Assembly: GCF_020509005.1 (NCBI RefSeq)
Contig: NC_063015.1
Location: 4,092,001-4,156,000 of the forward strand
DNA from: Fulvia fulva
Taxonomy: Eukaryota > Ascomycota > Dothideomycetes > Mycosphaerellales > Mycosphaerellaceae
Reading direction: 5' to 3'
DNA length: 64,000 nt
Of this stretch, positions 1-9,558 are shown one piece after another (the stretch's first letter is position 1; the number at the start of each line of letters is the position of its first letter). The translations under genes were made by a program, and so were the position numbers. The notes under the pieces were generated by a model. The model searched no databases. It was not told the DNA's origin and saw only the letters and a list, made by a program, of their open reading frames with translations.

Positions 1-2798
1 GAGGGGCGGTCCGTCTTAATGTTCTTAGAGTTAAGGTAGACTATATCGCCTACTTAGTAGTCGGGAGCTAGCTAGCGACGACGATTAGCTTGATCCTCGT
101 AGATTGCTTATACGTACACTATCTCGTCGTGAACTTCTTTATAGATCTATAAGAGTATAGTAGCGAACTCGTCTACTACTTACTCGTTTACGTCTTCGGT
201 AGGCGGGAGAGGTTCTTCTAGTTCTATACCTATACAAGGGTAGTAACCTCTCGTAGTATAGAAGGGAGAGTAGCTAGTAGTCTCCGAGTCCTAGTTACGA
301 GTAGCGAACTCTACCGTAGGGATATACTAAGGCCAATCCTTCTAGTAGTAGTCGACGAAGTAACGAAGGACCTACTCGAGGATAGCGTTCGTAATTTCGG
401 TCTAGCCGTCGGTCTATAGCTAAAAACTGGTCGAGAGGTTATGCTTAATGCCTAGGATAGTACATAGACGCTTCTAGAAGTACGAGATGAACTAGGTGCC
501 TCTGTTAGAGGTAATACTATCCGGGAGGCCTTAAAAGCGCTAGACGAATTCGTAGAACAAGCGAGTAGTCTCCTTTACGGTCATACTCTAGTACGGGATT
601 ATATACCGGTCCTTAGAGTAACGGTCTACGATCACTAGAAGGGCCTTTACTTTTACGCCGCTAAAGGTCTTACCGTAAGGAAGATCGGTAATAAAGTCTA
701 TAGTGATATGCTTCTACGGACGATCAGGAGCCGGGAGAGGGTATAAGAGACCGTAGGGACGGTAGCGGTTAGCTTTAGCTCTTCGGTAAGTAGCGTAGTT
801 TAGTACGTAGCGGCGGACGTCCTTCTAGGAATACGGCCACTAGTAATACCTAGCGAGGAGCTTATAGGTCTTAGCTACGCCTAGGTAACCCCTAGAGGCG
901 GAGTCGTAGATAATTTAAAGAATCTTAGCTCGGATATTAGAGCCTTCGGGCTACGGTACGTAAAGCTTCTTACGGAAGTAGACGACACCTTCCTAGAGCT
1001 CGTACTCGGATAGCGAGAAGCCCGGGAATGTCCTCGCGCTAGATTTAAGGGCCTAAACTAACTCTTAGGCGTCTATGTCGGCATCGTACGCTATTCGTAC
1101 TCGTGCTATAATGCCTTCGGGCTACTCCTTATTATTAAACCCCTTAAAGTCTAATTCGGATAAGCCGTCGGTCGTTACTAAGCCCTCTTTATCGTCGTTC
1201 AAGTCCTTAGCGTCCGAGGCGTATTCTTTAGGCTTAGATTCATCGTCACTCTCGTCAAGGTAGGTAGGAGCGAGCACGAGAGTAGTAAGGGAAGCGGCGA
1301 GCGTAGGCTAGCCGTTCGATAGGTACTCTCGAAGCTCGGAAGAGAGGTTGTGCTCTTTAATGACTTGTTGCTCTACGATTTGCCGGCCCCCTCTTCGATT
1401 AACTAGAGAGTCACTAGGGCGGCGGGTAAGGGCGTCGGCTATCGACTTGGCCTTACCGGGCGTGTACGAGATCACAAAGTTGAACCGGGAGAGGAACTCG
1501 CTCTAGCGGGCCTAGCGACGATTAAGTAGCTTGCTCTTTATAAAGTAGACGAGGTTCTTATAGTCGGAGCTTACTTAGACGGGTATAGTAGAGCCTTCGA
1601 GCTCGGGGCGCTACTCTTCGAAAGCTTTAACGATAGCGAGAAGCTCCTTATCGTAGATCTCGTAGTTATACTCCGTAGCGGTCATCTTCTTAGAGAGGAA
1701 GGCGATAGGTAACTAGGGGGACTTAGGCGAGCGGCGTTATAGTAGGACACCGCCTACTACGCCGTCGGATACGTCGGTCTCTATACGGGTCTCCAGTTCG
1801 AAATCGAAGTGCTATAGAAGCGGGTTCTTAATAAACTTCGCTTTAAGCAAGTCAAAAGCCTCCTAGTATTCGTCGGTCTAGGCGAACTTCTTACCCTTAC
1901 GCGTAAGCTTCGTTAAAGGGCGTACTACGCCCGAAAATACGTAGATAAAGCGGCGGTAGAAGTTAGTAAAGCCTAGGAAACCCTAGACCTCTTTAACGTT
2001 CGTAGGAGTATCCTATTCGACGATAGCGTCGATCTTCTCTTAGTCTATCTTAATGCCGTCTACGGTAATAATCAAACTAAGGAACTTAACTTCGGTCTTC
2101 TTAAACTCGTACTTGTCGATATCGAGCTATAAGCCGGCGTCTACGAGCTTCTAAAGGACCTTATAGACGTGCTCGCGGTGCTCCTCCTTAGTCTCGCTAT
2201 AGACTAGGATGTCGTCGATATTACGGAGAGAGGCGGCGAAGACTTAAGCTTTAGGCTACTTAGTAGTAGTAGTGAAGGTAGCGGCGTTCACCTAGAAGAT
2301 CTTAGTATACTTAGGACCGCGCTAAGGCGGCGGAGAAGGCGGAGGTACCGGAGGAACTTCTAGAGGGAAGCTAATAGTAAGGGAAGTCTAGTCGATAATA
2401 GGTCGGTATCGTCTAAACTAGGGGAGGCCGAGGATAAACTTCTAATACGGTAGGGACGTAAGGAAGCTAGTAATCGATATACGCTTGCCTCCGAGGGTGA
2501 TTAACGTATATATAACATAAGTAATCTTACTAGTAGTAGTCTCCGTGCCGTCAAAGAGTTTAAGGGTACGAGGGTACTTTAGTTCCTAGGGTTCGAGGTT
2601 AAGAGAGGTCGCGAGTTTATAGTCTATAAAAGACTCGCCTAGTACGCCAGTGTCTATAAGAGTGAGATTGGAAGAAGAGAGTTTCTTTGAGCCGATATTT
2701 ACATTCGTAACGAACGGTTTATAAGCGTAGTCCTTGCCCGTCTCGTCGTATAGGTCTAGCTATGCTATATTGATCCTTAACTTCTTTCCTCTCTTTAC
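1..2798 (-). pseudogene. pol: chromovirus pol pseudogene, copy 1
   Basis: Collinear with the intact pol at 5264-9511, with which it shares its frame apart from RIP-type stops (CAG, CAA and TGG turned into TAG or TAA). It covers the protease, the start of the polymerase region, RNase H and the integrase. A deletion joins the equivalents of 8302 and 8933. It is 630 bp long, a multiple of three, and removes roughly residues 194-403 of the intact protein, including most of the reverse transcriptase up to the YIDD motif. The two breakpoints share GTCGAT. The 3' end of the gene is outside the window. Confidence 0.9.
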
Positions 2799-2845
2799 TT
2801 TCGGTAAACGTTATTCTTAGTCTTTATCGCGTCGATAAGGAAGAC

Positions 2846-4229
2846 CTAGGCTTTTTCCTACTTAGCGGGAGTAGTAGGAGTAGGCTCGATAGCGCCGATA
2901 GCGCCGCGAACCGGGTTACGGGCGTTACGGGTAGCGAGCTACGGATAGTTAGCTACGATATAGCCTAGACCGCCGTAGTAGGTATAGAGTCCGGCCTAGC
3001 GACGGCGAAGCTTCTCTTCGGGAGTAAGCTTACCGTTAACGAGGCCCTAGACTCGAGGGACGGCGGTACTAGCGCTAAGATCTATAGCGTTACCTATAGA
3101 GACGGGAGGGAGAGCCGTAGGAGCGGCGGCGCCTAGTAGAGTAGCGAAGTGGCTTCCGGGACTACGAGGCTAACGACCTTAAGAACGGGAAGCGAGGAGA
3201 GAGGCGGTGTGTTTTATGTTAGAGTCGAGGCGCTAGTAGGTCTCGACGAGCTTACGGAAGCTTATAGTACCGACGTCCTTGTCCTCGAGGGCTCAAAGAA
3301 GCTCTACTAATAAACTACGGCAGAGAGTGCTCTTCTTAGTCTCTTCGTTATTGTTAAATAGGTACGAGTTACGTAGTAGTAGAAGACGGCGGATTATACA
3401 AAAGACGAAGAAGGACCTAATAGGATAGCGTATATCTATATATAGTATCGCCGGTATTAGTATAGGTGTTTTAGGAGGGACAGCTATACTTAGGACTTGA
3501 CTAGTAAGCCCTAATTACTAATCCCCCTAAGTACTCAATGTTGACCCTATAACCTATATATTCTTAATAGTTATAGCCGGTAAACCCAATATCGCGGTTA
3601 AAGGCCGCGAGGTACTCGGCGAAGCTCTTGTTCTTCTAGAGGAGGTTATAGATAGCGTTCTAGGCGGTAGCTCTACGGTCTAGATCACTAAAGGTAGTAC
3701 GGAGGTCCTATATCAAGGTGAGGACGTCCGGGTAGCCGATAGTCTACGTAGCGTTATCGATATAGTGTTATACCTAAGCCGCGGCGTCTCCCCGAAGGAG
3801 GGAGAAGACGTACGTGACTTTGTCCTTCTCTTATAGAAAGTGGTCGGCATTAGCTAATAGCTTGATAGTAAGCTATGTCTTAAATGCCTCAAACTTACTC
3901 TTATTACCGTCGAACTCGTCTAGGTCGTTAACCTTCTTAGAGAAGTACTAGCGGCGGTTATCGTCGGCGTACGGGGCGAGGTTCTAGAAGGTGTTTATAA
4001 TACCTTAAAGGTATGTTGCTTAGTTGTTTACTTGCTCGACCTACTAGGCGGTCTCGCGGAAAGAGGAGACGGTACGGTTAATAAGAGCGTAGGCGGTGTC
4101 GGGATTAGCGTTTACCTAGGTACCGAAGGTAGCGGCGTTTGAGAAGGGGATGTTAGTCTACTTACTAAAGTGGAATAGAGTGTCTTAGTTATCGAGGTTA
4201 ACACCTCTATCGGTAGCGTAGTTACCTAT
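2846..4229 (-). pseudogene. gag: chromovirus gag pseudogene, copy 1
   Basis: Collinear with the intact gag at 9559-10719. It is interrupted by a 218-bp solo LTR at 3352-3569, flanked by the 5-bp duplication GTTAT. The initiator ATG has been mutated (ATG to ATA on the coding strand, near 4227-4229) and many stops are present, all explicable by CpA to TpA change. Confidence 0.88.
3352..3569 (-). repeat. solo copia-type LTR inserted in gag pseudogene
   Basis: A 218-bp insertion absent from the intact copy, flanked by GTTAT at 3347-3351 and 3570-3574. It starts TGTTAAATAGGTACG and ends CTTAATA, the form expected of TG...CA ends after RIP. The first and last 20-30 bases resemble the reverse complement of the copia LTR at 39720-39954, so this is best read as a solo LTR of a related copia family in reverse orientation. 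It has no coding capacity. Confidence 0.75.
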
Positions 4230-4271
4230 AAGGATAACTCGAGTAATTAACGGTTTGTTAGTCTTTCGTAA

Positions 4272-4780
4272 TATTAGGGCGAGAGCCTAGCCTATAAGAT
4301 ATAAGGGTGAAAGCGAGAATATAGGTACGAAGTATAGATACAAAAGGGTATAGTATAATTGCTATACAAACCGAAGTAAGAGCGGCCTAGGGAAGGCTAG
4401 ATATTTATACGCGACCCTCGCGAGTACGTGTCCCCGTATTAACAGGGCTAACCCGTACAAAGCCGCGCTTAGTAGCTTTGCTTAAAACCTTATTCCAACC
4501 TGCCCTACGTTCCGAGTCTTCTACGTGCTTCTTCTAGGGTCTAGCGTAGTCGCGGGTGCTCGCGGGAGTGCCGTGAGTCATATAGTTACGAGCCGAAGTG
4601 AATCTGTTAAGGTTTGGTAGAGGGGTGAATTTGGAGGGCTAGGTTCCGTAGTAAATGTTACGGGGCATATAATTCTTAGCGCTTATATACTAAGCTAGAC
4701 TATCACTTCTTGACGACTTCTAAGCACTCTAAGGCTCTTCTGTCCCCACCTTTTATATACTCTATAGGGAGACTATGACA
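4272..4780 (-). repeat. 5' LTR of chromovirus copy 1
   Basis: Aligns end to end with the 520-bp LTR at 4991-5510 but is about 11 bp shorter, mainly around 4365-4382. The TGTCA terminus is mutated to TATTA on the gag side, while the other end keeps ATGACA. The stretch 4396-4640 matches the corresponding part of the intact element's 3' LTR at all but one position. Confidence 0.9.
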
Positions 4781-4875
4781 TTCACCTATTCGGGTTTCCC
4801 TTTATATATAACAATAGATATATACCTATATAGGCCGGATAGGGTCCTAGAATAGGGGAATAACAAATCTATCTA
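4781..4875 (+). mobile_element. LINE C 3' terminal fragment
   Basis: Begins with the TTCACCTATTCGGGTTTCCC motif and ends in AATCTATCTATATCG, matching the last part of LINE C2 near 44373-44470 and of C1 near 31655-31760 in reverse. No coding sequence is present. The adjoining LTR of chromovirus copy 1 explains why only this tail is visible. Confidence 0.85.
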
Positions 4876-4990
4876 TATCGAATAATCGTCTATTCTTTAG
4901 TTAACGTAAGTTTATACTAGATAGGGCGAGTATTAACGCGAGGAGTAATTCCGTAGTACCGGCTAGTTAGCGTCGAATAAGGTACGTAAT
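4876..4990. other. short unassigned spacer
   Basis: AT-rich sequence with no recognisable gene or repeat. Its last five bases, GTAAT at 4986-4990, are the left target duplication of the intact chromovirus. In the empty site it would have run directly into 11210. Confidence 0.7.
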
Positions 4991-5510
4991 TGTCAGGGCG
5001 AGAGCCTGGCCTGTGAGATGTAAGGGTGAAAGCGAGAATGCAGGTGCGAAGTGCAGATGCAAAAGGGCATAGTATGATTGCTACACAAAACAAAGGACGA
5101 AGAAAGCAAGAGAGGCCTGGGGAAGGCCAGATATTTATACGCGACCCTCGCGAGTACGTGTCCCCGTATTAACAGGGCTAACCCGTACGAAGCCGCGCTT
5201 AGTAGCTTTGCTTAAAACCTTATTCCAACCTGCCCTACGTTCCGAGTCTTCTACGTGCTTCTTCTAGGGTCTAGCGTAGTCGCGGGTGCTCGCGGGAGTG
5301 CCGTGAGTCATATAGTTACGAGCCGAAGTGAATCTGTTAAGGTTTGGTAGAGGGGTGAATTTGGAGGGCTGGGTCCCGTAGTGAATGTTGCGGGGCATGT
5401 GATTCTTGGCGCTCACACACCAAGCTGGACTGTCACTTCTTGACGACTTCTGAGCGCTCTGAGGCTCTTCTGTCCCCACCTTCTGTACACTCTGTGGGGA
5501 GACCATGACA
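4991..5510 (-). repeat. 3' LTR of intact chromovirus (520 bp), partly RIPped
   Basis: Full-length 520-bp LTR, the same length as both LTRs of copy 3. Both ends are unmutated and identical to the 5' LTR, but about 5131-5367 carries RIP-type alleles shared with copy 1. It contains TGAGTCA at 5304-5310 (reverse complement TGACTCA), and the pol stop codon lies inside it at 5264-5266. Confidence 0.95.
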
Positions 5511-8500
5511 GTAGCCCCCCCGAACAAAGCTGAGTTCCTACGAAGCCGTAGTAGTTCCACATATCGAGGATGTTCAGCTTCAGTACCAGGCCTAGGCCTG
5601 ATGTCATGGTCGATACACCATTGGTAAGCCCCGTCGAAGAGCTCAGATTCGAAGGGCCTGCCGATGTTGACTTCTGGGCCGTCTGCGCGGGCGTGGTATT
5701 CTTCGATTGCTTGACGATTGAAGATGATATGTTGGATAGGTTCCCATGAGGTATCCCACTCAGGGCAACCTTGCCATTCGACTTCATACTTGATCGGCGG
5801 TAGTCCTTCAACGTCGTTAGGCTCTGCGCGGATTCCCCGGATCTTGCGGACGGCATAGTCGTCAGAAGGTAGGTTAATAGGCTCGTCGACTTCTACTTCA
5901 TCGGGAGGACCTGGCATGTCTTGGTTTTGGTTCGGGAATGGGTCCTCAGCCGACGGCCGAAGGCGTACGGGATGGAAGACGTCGTGGATCTTCATGTTCG
6001 CAGGAAGAGCTAGACGGTAGGCGTGTGAACTGATACGCTCGGTGATCTCAAAAGGACCTAGGTTCTTCCAGTTCAGCTTCTTGGAGGGGCGGTCCGTCTT
6101 GATGTTCTTAGAGTTGAGGTAGACCATATCGCCTACTTGGTAGTCGGGAGCTGGCTGGCGACGACGATTGGCTTGATCCTCGTAGATTGCTTGTGCGTAC
6201 ACCATCTCGTCGTGAACTTCTTCATGGATCTGTGAGAGCATAGTAGCGAACGCGTCTGCTGCTTGCTCGTTTGCGTCTTCGGTAGGCGGGAGAGGTTCTT
6301 CTGGTTCCATGCCTGTACGAGGGTGGTAACCTCTCGTAGTATAGAAGGGAGAGTAGCCAGTAGTCTCCGAGTCCCAGTTACGAGTAGCGAACTCCACCGC
6401 AGGGATATGCTGAGGCCAATCCTTCTGGTGGTAGTCGACGAAGCAACGAAGGACCTGCTCGAGGATAGCGTTCGTAATTTCGGTCTGGCCGTCGGTCTGT
6501 GGCTGAAAACTGGTCGAGAGGTTATGCTTGATGCCCAGGATAGCACACAGACGCTTCCAGAAGTGCGAGATGAACTGGGTGCCTCTGTCAGAGGTGATGC
6601 TATCCGGGAGGCCTTGAAAGCGCCAGACGAATTCGTAGAACAAGCGAGCAGTCTCCTTTGCGGTCATGCTCCAGCACGGGATCATGTACCGGTCCTTGGA
6701 GTGACGGTCCACGATCACTAGAAGGGCCTTTGCTTTCACGCCGCTGAAGGTCTTGCCGTGAGGAAGATCGGTGATAAAGTCCATAGTGATGTGCTTCCAC
6801 GGACGATCAGGAGCCGGGAGAGGGTGCAAGAGACCGTGGGGACGGTGGCGGTTAGCTTTGGCTCTTCGGCAAGTAGCGCAGTTCAGCACGTAGCGGCGGA
6901 CGTCCTTCCAGGAATGCGGCCACCAGTAACACCTAGCGAGGAGCTTGTGGGTCTTGGCTACGCCTGGGTGACCCCCAGAGGCGGAGTCGTGGATGATTTG
7001 AAGAATCTCAGCTCGGATATTAGAGCCTTCGGGCTGCGGTACGTAAAGCTTCTTACGGAAGTAGACGACACCTTCCTGGAGCTCGCACTCGGACAGCGAG
7101 AAGCCCGGGAATGTCCTCGCGCCAGATCCAAGGGCCTGAACTAACTCTTGGGCGTCTATGTCGGCATCGTACGCTGTTCGTACTCGTGCCATAATGCCTT
7201 CGGGCTGCTCCTCATTATCAAACCCCTCAAAGTCTGATTCGGATGAGCCGTCGGTCGTTACTGAGCCCTCTTCATCGTCGTTCAAGTCCTCAGCGTCCGA
7301 GGCGTATTCTTCAGGCTCGGATTCATCGTCACTCTCGTCAAGGTAGGCAGGAGCGAGCACGAGAGTAGCAAAGGAAGCGGCGAGCGTAGGCTGGCCGTTC
7401 GATAGGTACTCTCGAAGCTCGGAAGAGAGGTTGTGCTCTTTGATGACTTGTTGCCCTGCGATTTGCCGGCCCCCTCTTCGATCAACTGGAGAGTCACCAG
7501 GGCGGCGGGTAAGGGCGTCGGCCATCGAGTTGGCCTTGCCGGGCGTGTACGAGATCACGAAGTTGAACCGGGAGAGGAACTCGCTCCAGCGGGCCTGGCG
7601 ACGATTGAGCAGCTTGCTCTTCATAAAGTAGACGAGGTTCTTATGGTCGGAGCTTACTTGGACGGGCATAGCAGAGCCTTCGAGCTCGGGGCGCCACTCT
7701 TCGAAAGCCTTGACGATGGCGAGAAGCTCCTTGTCGTAGATCTCGTAGTTACACTCCGTAGCGGTCATCTTCTTGGAGAGGAAGGCGACAGGTAACCAGG
7801 GGGATTCAGGCGAGCGGCGTTGTAGCAGGACACCGCCCACCACGCCGTCGGATGCGTCGGTCTCTACACGGGTCTCCAGTTCGAAATCGAAGTGCCGTAG
7901 AAGCGGGTTCTTAACAAACTTCGCTTTGAGCAAGTCAAAAGCCTCCTGGCATTCGTCGGTCCAGGCGAACTTCTCACCCTTGCGCGTGAGCTTCGTCAAA
8001 GGGCGTACCACGCCCGAAAATGCGTGGATGAAGCGGCGGTAGAAGTTGGCAAAGCCTAGGAAACCCTGGACCTCTTTGACGTTCGTAGGAGCATCCCATT
8101 CGACGATAGCGTCGATCTTCTCTTGGTCCATCTTGATGCCGTCTGCGGTAATGATCAAACCAAGGAACTTGACTTCGGTCTTCTCAAACTCGCACTTGTC
8201 GATGTCGAGCTGCAAGCCGGCGTCTGCGAGCTTCTGAAGGACCTTACAGACGTGCTCGCGGTGCTCCTCCTTGGTCTCGCTATAGACTAGGATGTCGTCG
8301 ATGTAGGCAGTACAGAACTGATCGAGGAACTCCTGAAGGATGTCGTTAATGAAGTTCTGGAAGGTACTAGGCCCGTTACAAACGCCGAAGGGCATAACGA
8401 GCGACTCGAACAGCCCGAAGCGAGTACGGAAGGCTGTGAGATACTCGTGTCCTTCTGCCATTCGTAACTTGTTGAACGCAGCGATGACATCGAGCTTGGT

Positions 8501-9511
8501 GAAGTACTTGGCCTTAGAGAGGCGCTCGAGCGTCTCCTGAATCAACGGTATTGGGTAGCGGTTCTTCTTTGTAACAGCGTTCAAGCCTCGGTAGTCTACG
8601 CAGAAGCGTAGACCACCGCCGGGCTTCTTGACGAACATGACGGGACTGCCAGCGCTGGAACGGCTCGCTCGAATGAACCCCTTCTTTAGGTTCTCTTCGA
8701 GGTATCTCTTGAGGACGATAAGCTCTTCTCGGGACATGGAATATAACGGTCCGAACGGTGTCTCTGCACCTTCTTCTAGCTCAATCTTGTGGTCGTGAGG
8801 GCGATGAGGAGGCAGCTCGTCTGCGGCTTTAGCATCGAATACGTGGAGGATGTGGTGTGCCCAAGGAGGGACCTTCGTAGCAGGGTCGGTAGGTGTACGC
8901 TTCTTGTCGAGCTTCTCGAGGGCGATGTCGATATCGCGGAGAGAGGCGGCGAAGACTTGAGCTTTGGGCTGCTTAGTAGCAGTGATGAAGGCAGCGGCGT
9001 TCACCTGGAAGATCTTGGTATACTCAGGACCGCGCTGAGGCGGCGGAGAAGGCGGAGGTGCCGGAGGAACTTCTGGAGGGAAGCTGACAGTAAGGGAAGT
9101 CCAGTCGATGATAGGTCGGTGTCGTCTGAACCAGGGGAGGCCGAGGATAAACTTCTGATGCGGTAGGGACGTAAGGAAGCTGGTGATCGACATACGCTTG
9201 CCTCCGAGGGTGATTGACGTGTGTACAACATGAGTAATCTTACCAGTGGTAGTCTCCGTGCCGTCAAAGAGTTCAAGGGTGCGAGGGTACTTAAGTTCCT
9301 GGGGTTCGAGGTTGAGAGAGGTCGCGAGTTTATAGTCCATAAAAGACTCGCCTAGTGCGCCAGTGTCCATGAGAGTGAGATTGGAAGAAGAGAGTTTCTT
9401 TGAGCCGATATTTACATTCGTGACGAACGGTTTGCAAGCGTGGTCCTTGCCCGTCTCGTCGTACAGGTCTAGCTGTGCTGTATTGATCCTCAACTTCTTT
9501 CCTCTCTTCAC
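5264..9511 (-). CDS. pol: Pol polyprotein of chromovirus (PR-RT-RH-IN-chromodomain)
   Basis: A 1415-residue frame, open up to 9574 and probably reached by frameshifting from gag; GTG at 9509-9511 is only a nominal start. Residues counted from there: aspartic protease motif MDTGA at 48-52; reverse transcriptase with LRFCVDYRGLN near 301-311 and catalytic YIDD at 403-406; RNase H with TDAS at 551-554 and SDHKNLVYF near 621-629; an acidic serine-rich linker at 724-772; integrase zinc finger H841, H848, C878, C881; integrase DDE at D911, D975 and E1011; C-terminal chromodomain at about 1240-1273, which in this family steers integration to marked chromatin. The last 80 or so residues are encoded by the 3' LTR. 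There are no internal stops and all catalytic residues are present, so it is potentially active. Confidence 0.95.
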   Translation of the reverse strand: MKRGKKLRINTAQLDLYDETGKDHACKPFVTNVNIGSKKLSSSNLTLMDTGALGESFMDYKLATSLNLEPQELKYPRTLELFDGTETTTGKITHVVHTSITLGGKRMSITSFLTSLPHQKFILGLPWFRRHRPIIDWTSLTVSFPPEVPPAPPPSPPPQRGPEYTKIFQVNAAAFITATKQPKAQVFAASLRDIDIALEKLDKKRTPTDPATKVPPWAHHILHVFDAKAADELPPHRPHDHKIELEEGAETPFGPLYSMSREELIVLKRYLEENLKKGFIRASRSSAGSPVMFVKKPGGGLRFCVDYRGLNAVTKKNRYPIPLIQETLERLSKAKYFTKLDVIAAFNKLRMAEGHEYLTAFRTRFGLFESLVMPFGVCNGPSTFQNFINDILQEFLDQFCTAYIDDILVYSETKEEHREHVCKVLQKLADAGLQLDIDKCEFEKTEVKFLGLIITADGIKMDQEKIDAIVEWDAPTNVKEVQGFLGFANFYRRFIHAFSGVVRPLTKLTRKGEKFAWTDECQEAFDLLKAKFVKNPLLRHFDFELETRVETDASDGVVGGVLLQRRSPESPWLPVAFLSKKMTATECNYEIYDKELLAIVKAFEEWRPELEGSAMPVQVSSDHKNLVYFMKSKLLNRRQARWSEFLSRFNFVISYTPGKANSMADALTRRPGDSPVDRRGGRQIAGQQVIKEHNLSSELREYLSNGQPTLAASFATLVLAPAYLDESDDESEPEEYASDAEDLNDDEEGSVTTDGSSESDFEGFDNEEQPEGIMARVRTAYDADIDAQELVQALGSGARTFPGFSLSECELQEGVVYFRKKLYVPQPEGSNIRAEILQIIHDSASGGHPGVAKTHKLLARCYWWPHSWKDVRRYVLNCATCRRAKANRHRPHGLLHPLPAPDRPWKHITMDFITDLPHGKTFSGVKAKALLVIVDRHSKDRYMIPCWSMTAKETARLFYEFVWRFQGLPDSITSDRGTQFISHFWKRLCAILGIKHNLSTSFQPQTDGQTEITNAILEQVLRCFVDYHQKDWPQHIPAVEFATRNWDSETTGYSPFYTTRGYHPRTGMEPEEPLPPTEDANEQAADAFATMLSQIHEEVHDEMVYAQAIYEDQANRRRQPAPDYQVGDMVYLNSKNIKTDRPSKKLNWKNLGPFEITERISSHAYRLALPANMKIHDVFHPVRLRPSAEDPFPNQNQDMPGPPDEVEVDEPINLPSDDYAVRKIRGIRAEPNDVEGLPPIKYEVEWQGCPEWDTSWEPIQHIIFNRQAIEEYHARADGPEVNIGRPFESELFDGAYQWCIDHDIRPRPGTEAEHPRYVELLRLRRNSALFGGATVMVSPQSVQKVGTEEPQSAQKSSRSDSPAWCVSAKNHMPRNIHYGTQPSKFTPLPNLNRFTSARNYMTHGTPASTRDYARP
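5511..5525 (-). other. polypurine tract
   Basis: GTTCGGGGGGGCTAC on the minus strand abuts the 3' LTR. It is still inside the pol reading frame, encoding the phenylalanine-glycine-glycine-alanine stretch just before the LTR. The same tract is at 62187-62201 in copy 3. Confidence 0.7.
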
Positions 9512-9558
9512 TTTCGGTAAACGTTGTTCTTGGTCTTCATCGCGTCGATGAGGAAGAC

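Larger units (their letters stand above)
1..4780 (-). mobile_element. Ty3/gypsy chromovirus copy 1, RIPped, cut by the window edge
   Basis: This is a second copy of the element at 4991-11204. Position 1 aligns with 6084, so the pol 3' end and 3' LTR lie outside the window. In the first 60 bases all differences from the intact copy are TG to TA or CA to TA. Relative to the intact copy it lacks 630 bp of pol (junction near 2220) and carries a 218-bp insertion in gag (3352-3569). Its 5' LTR is at 4272-4780, and the sequence just beyond it is a LINE C 3' end, so it probably inserted into a LINE tail region. It is non-functional: glutamine and tryptophan codons have become stops throughout. Confidence 0.93.

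Noticed and set aside
6263..8540. Plus-strand open frames of 60-150 codons opposite pol
   Set aside because: They lie wholly antisense to the intact pol, lack recognisable domains and recur wherever pol is unmutated, so they are shadows of its composition.
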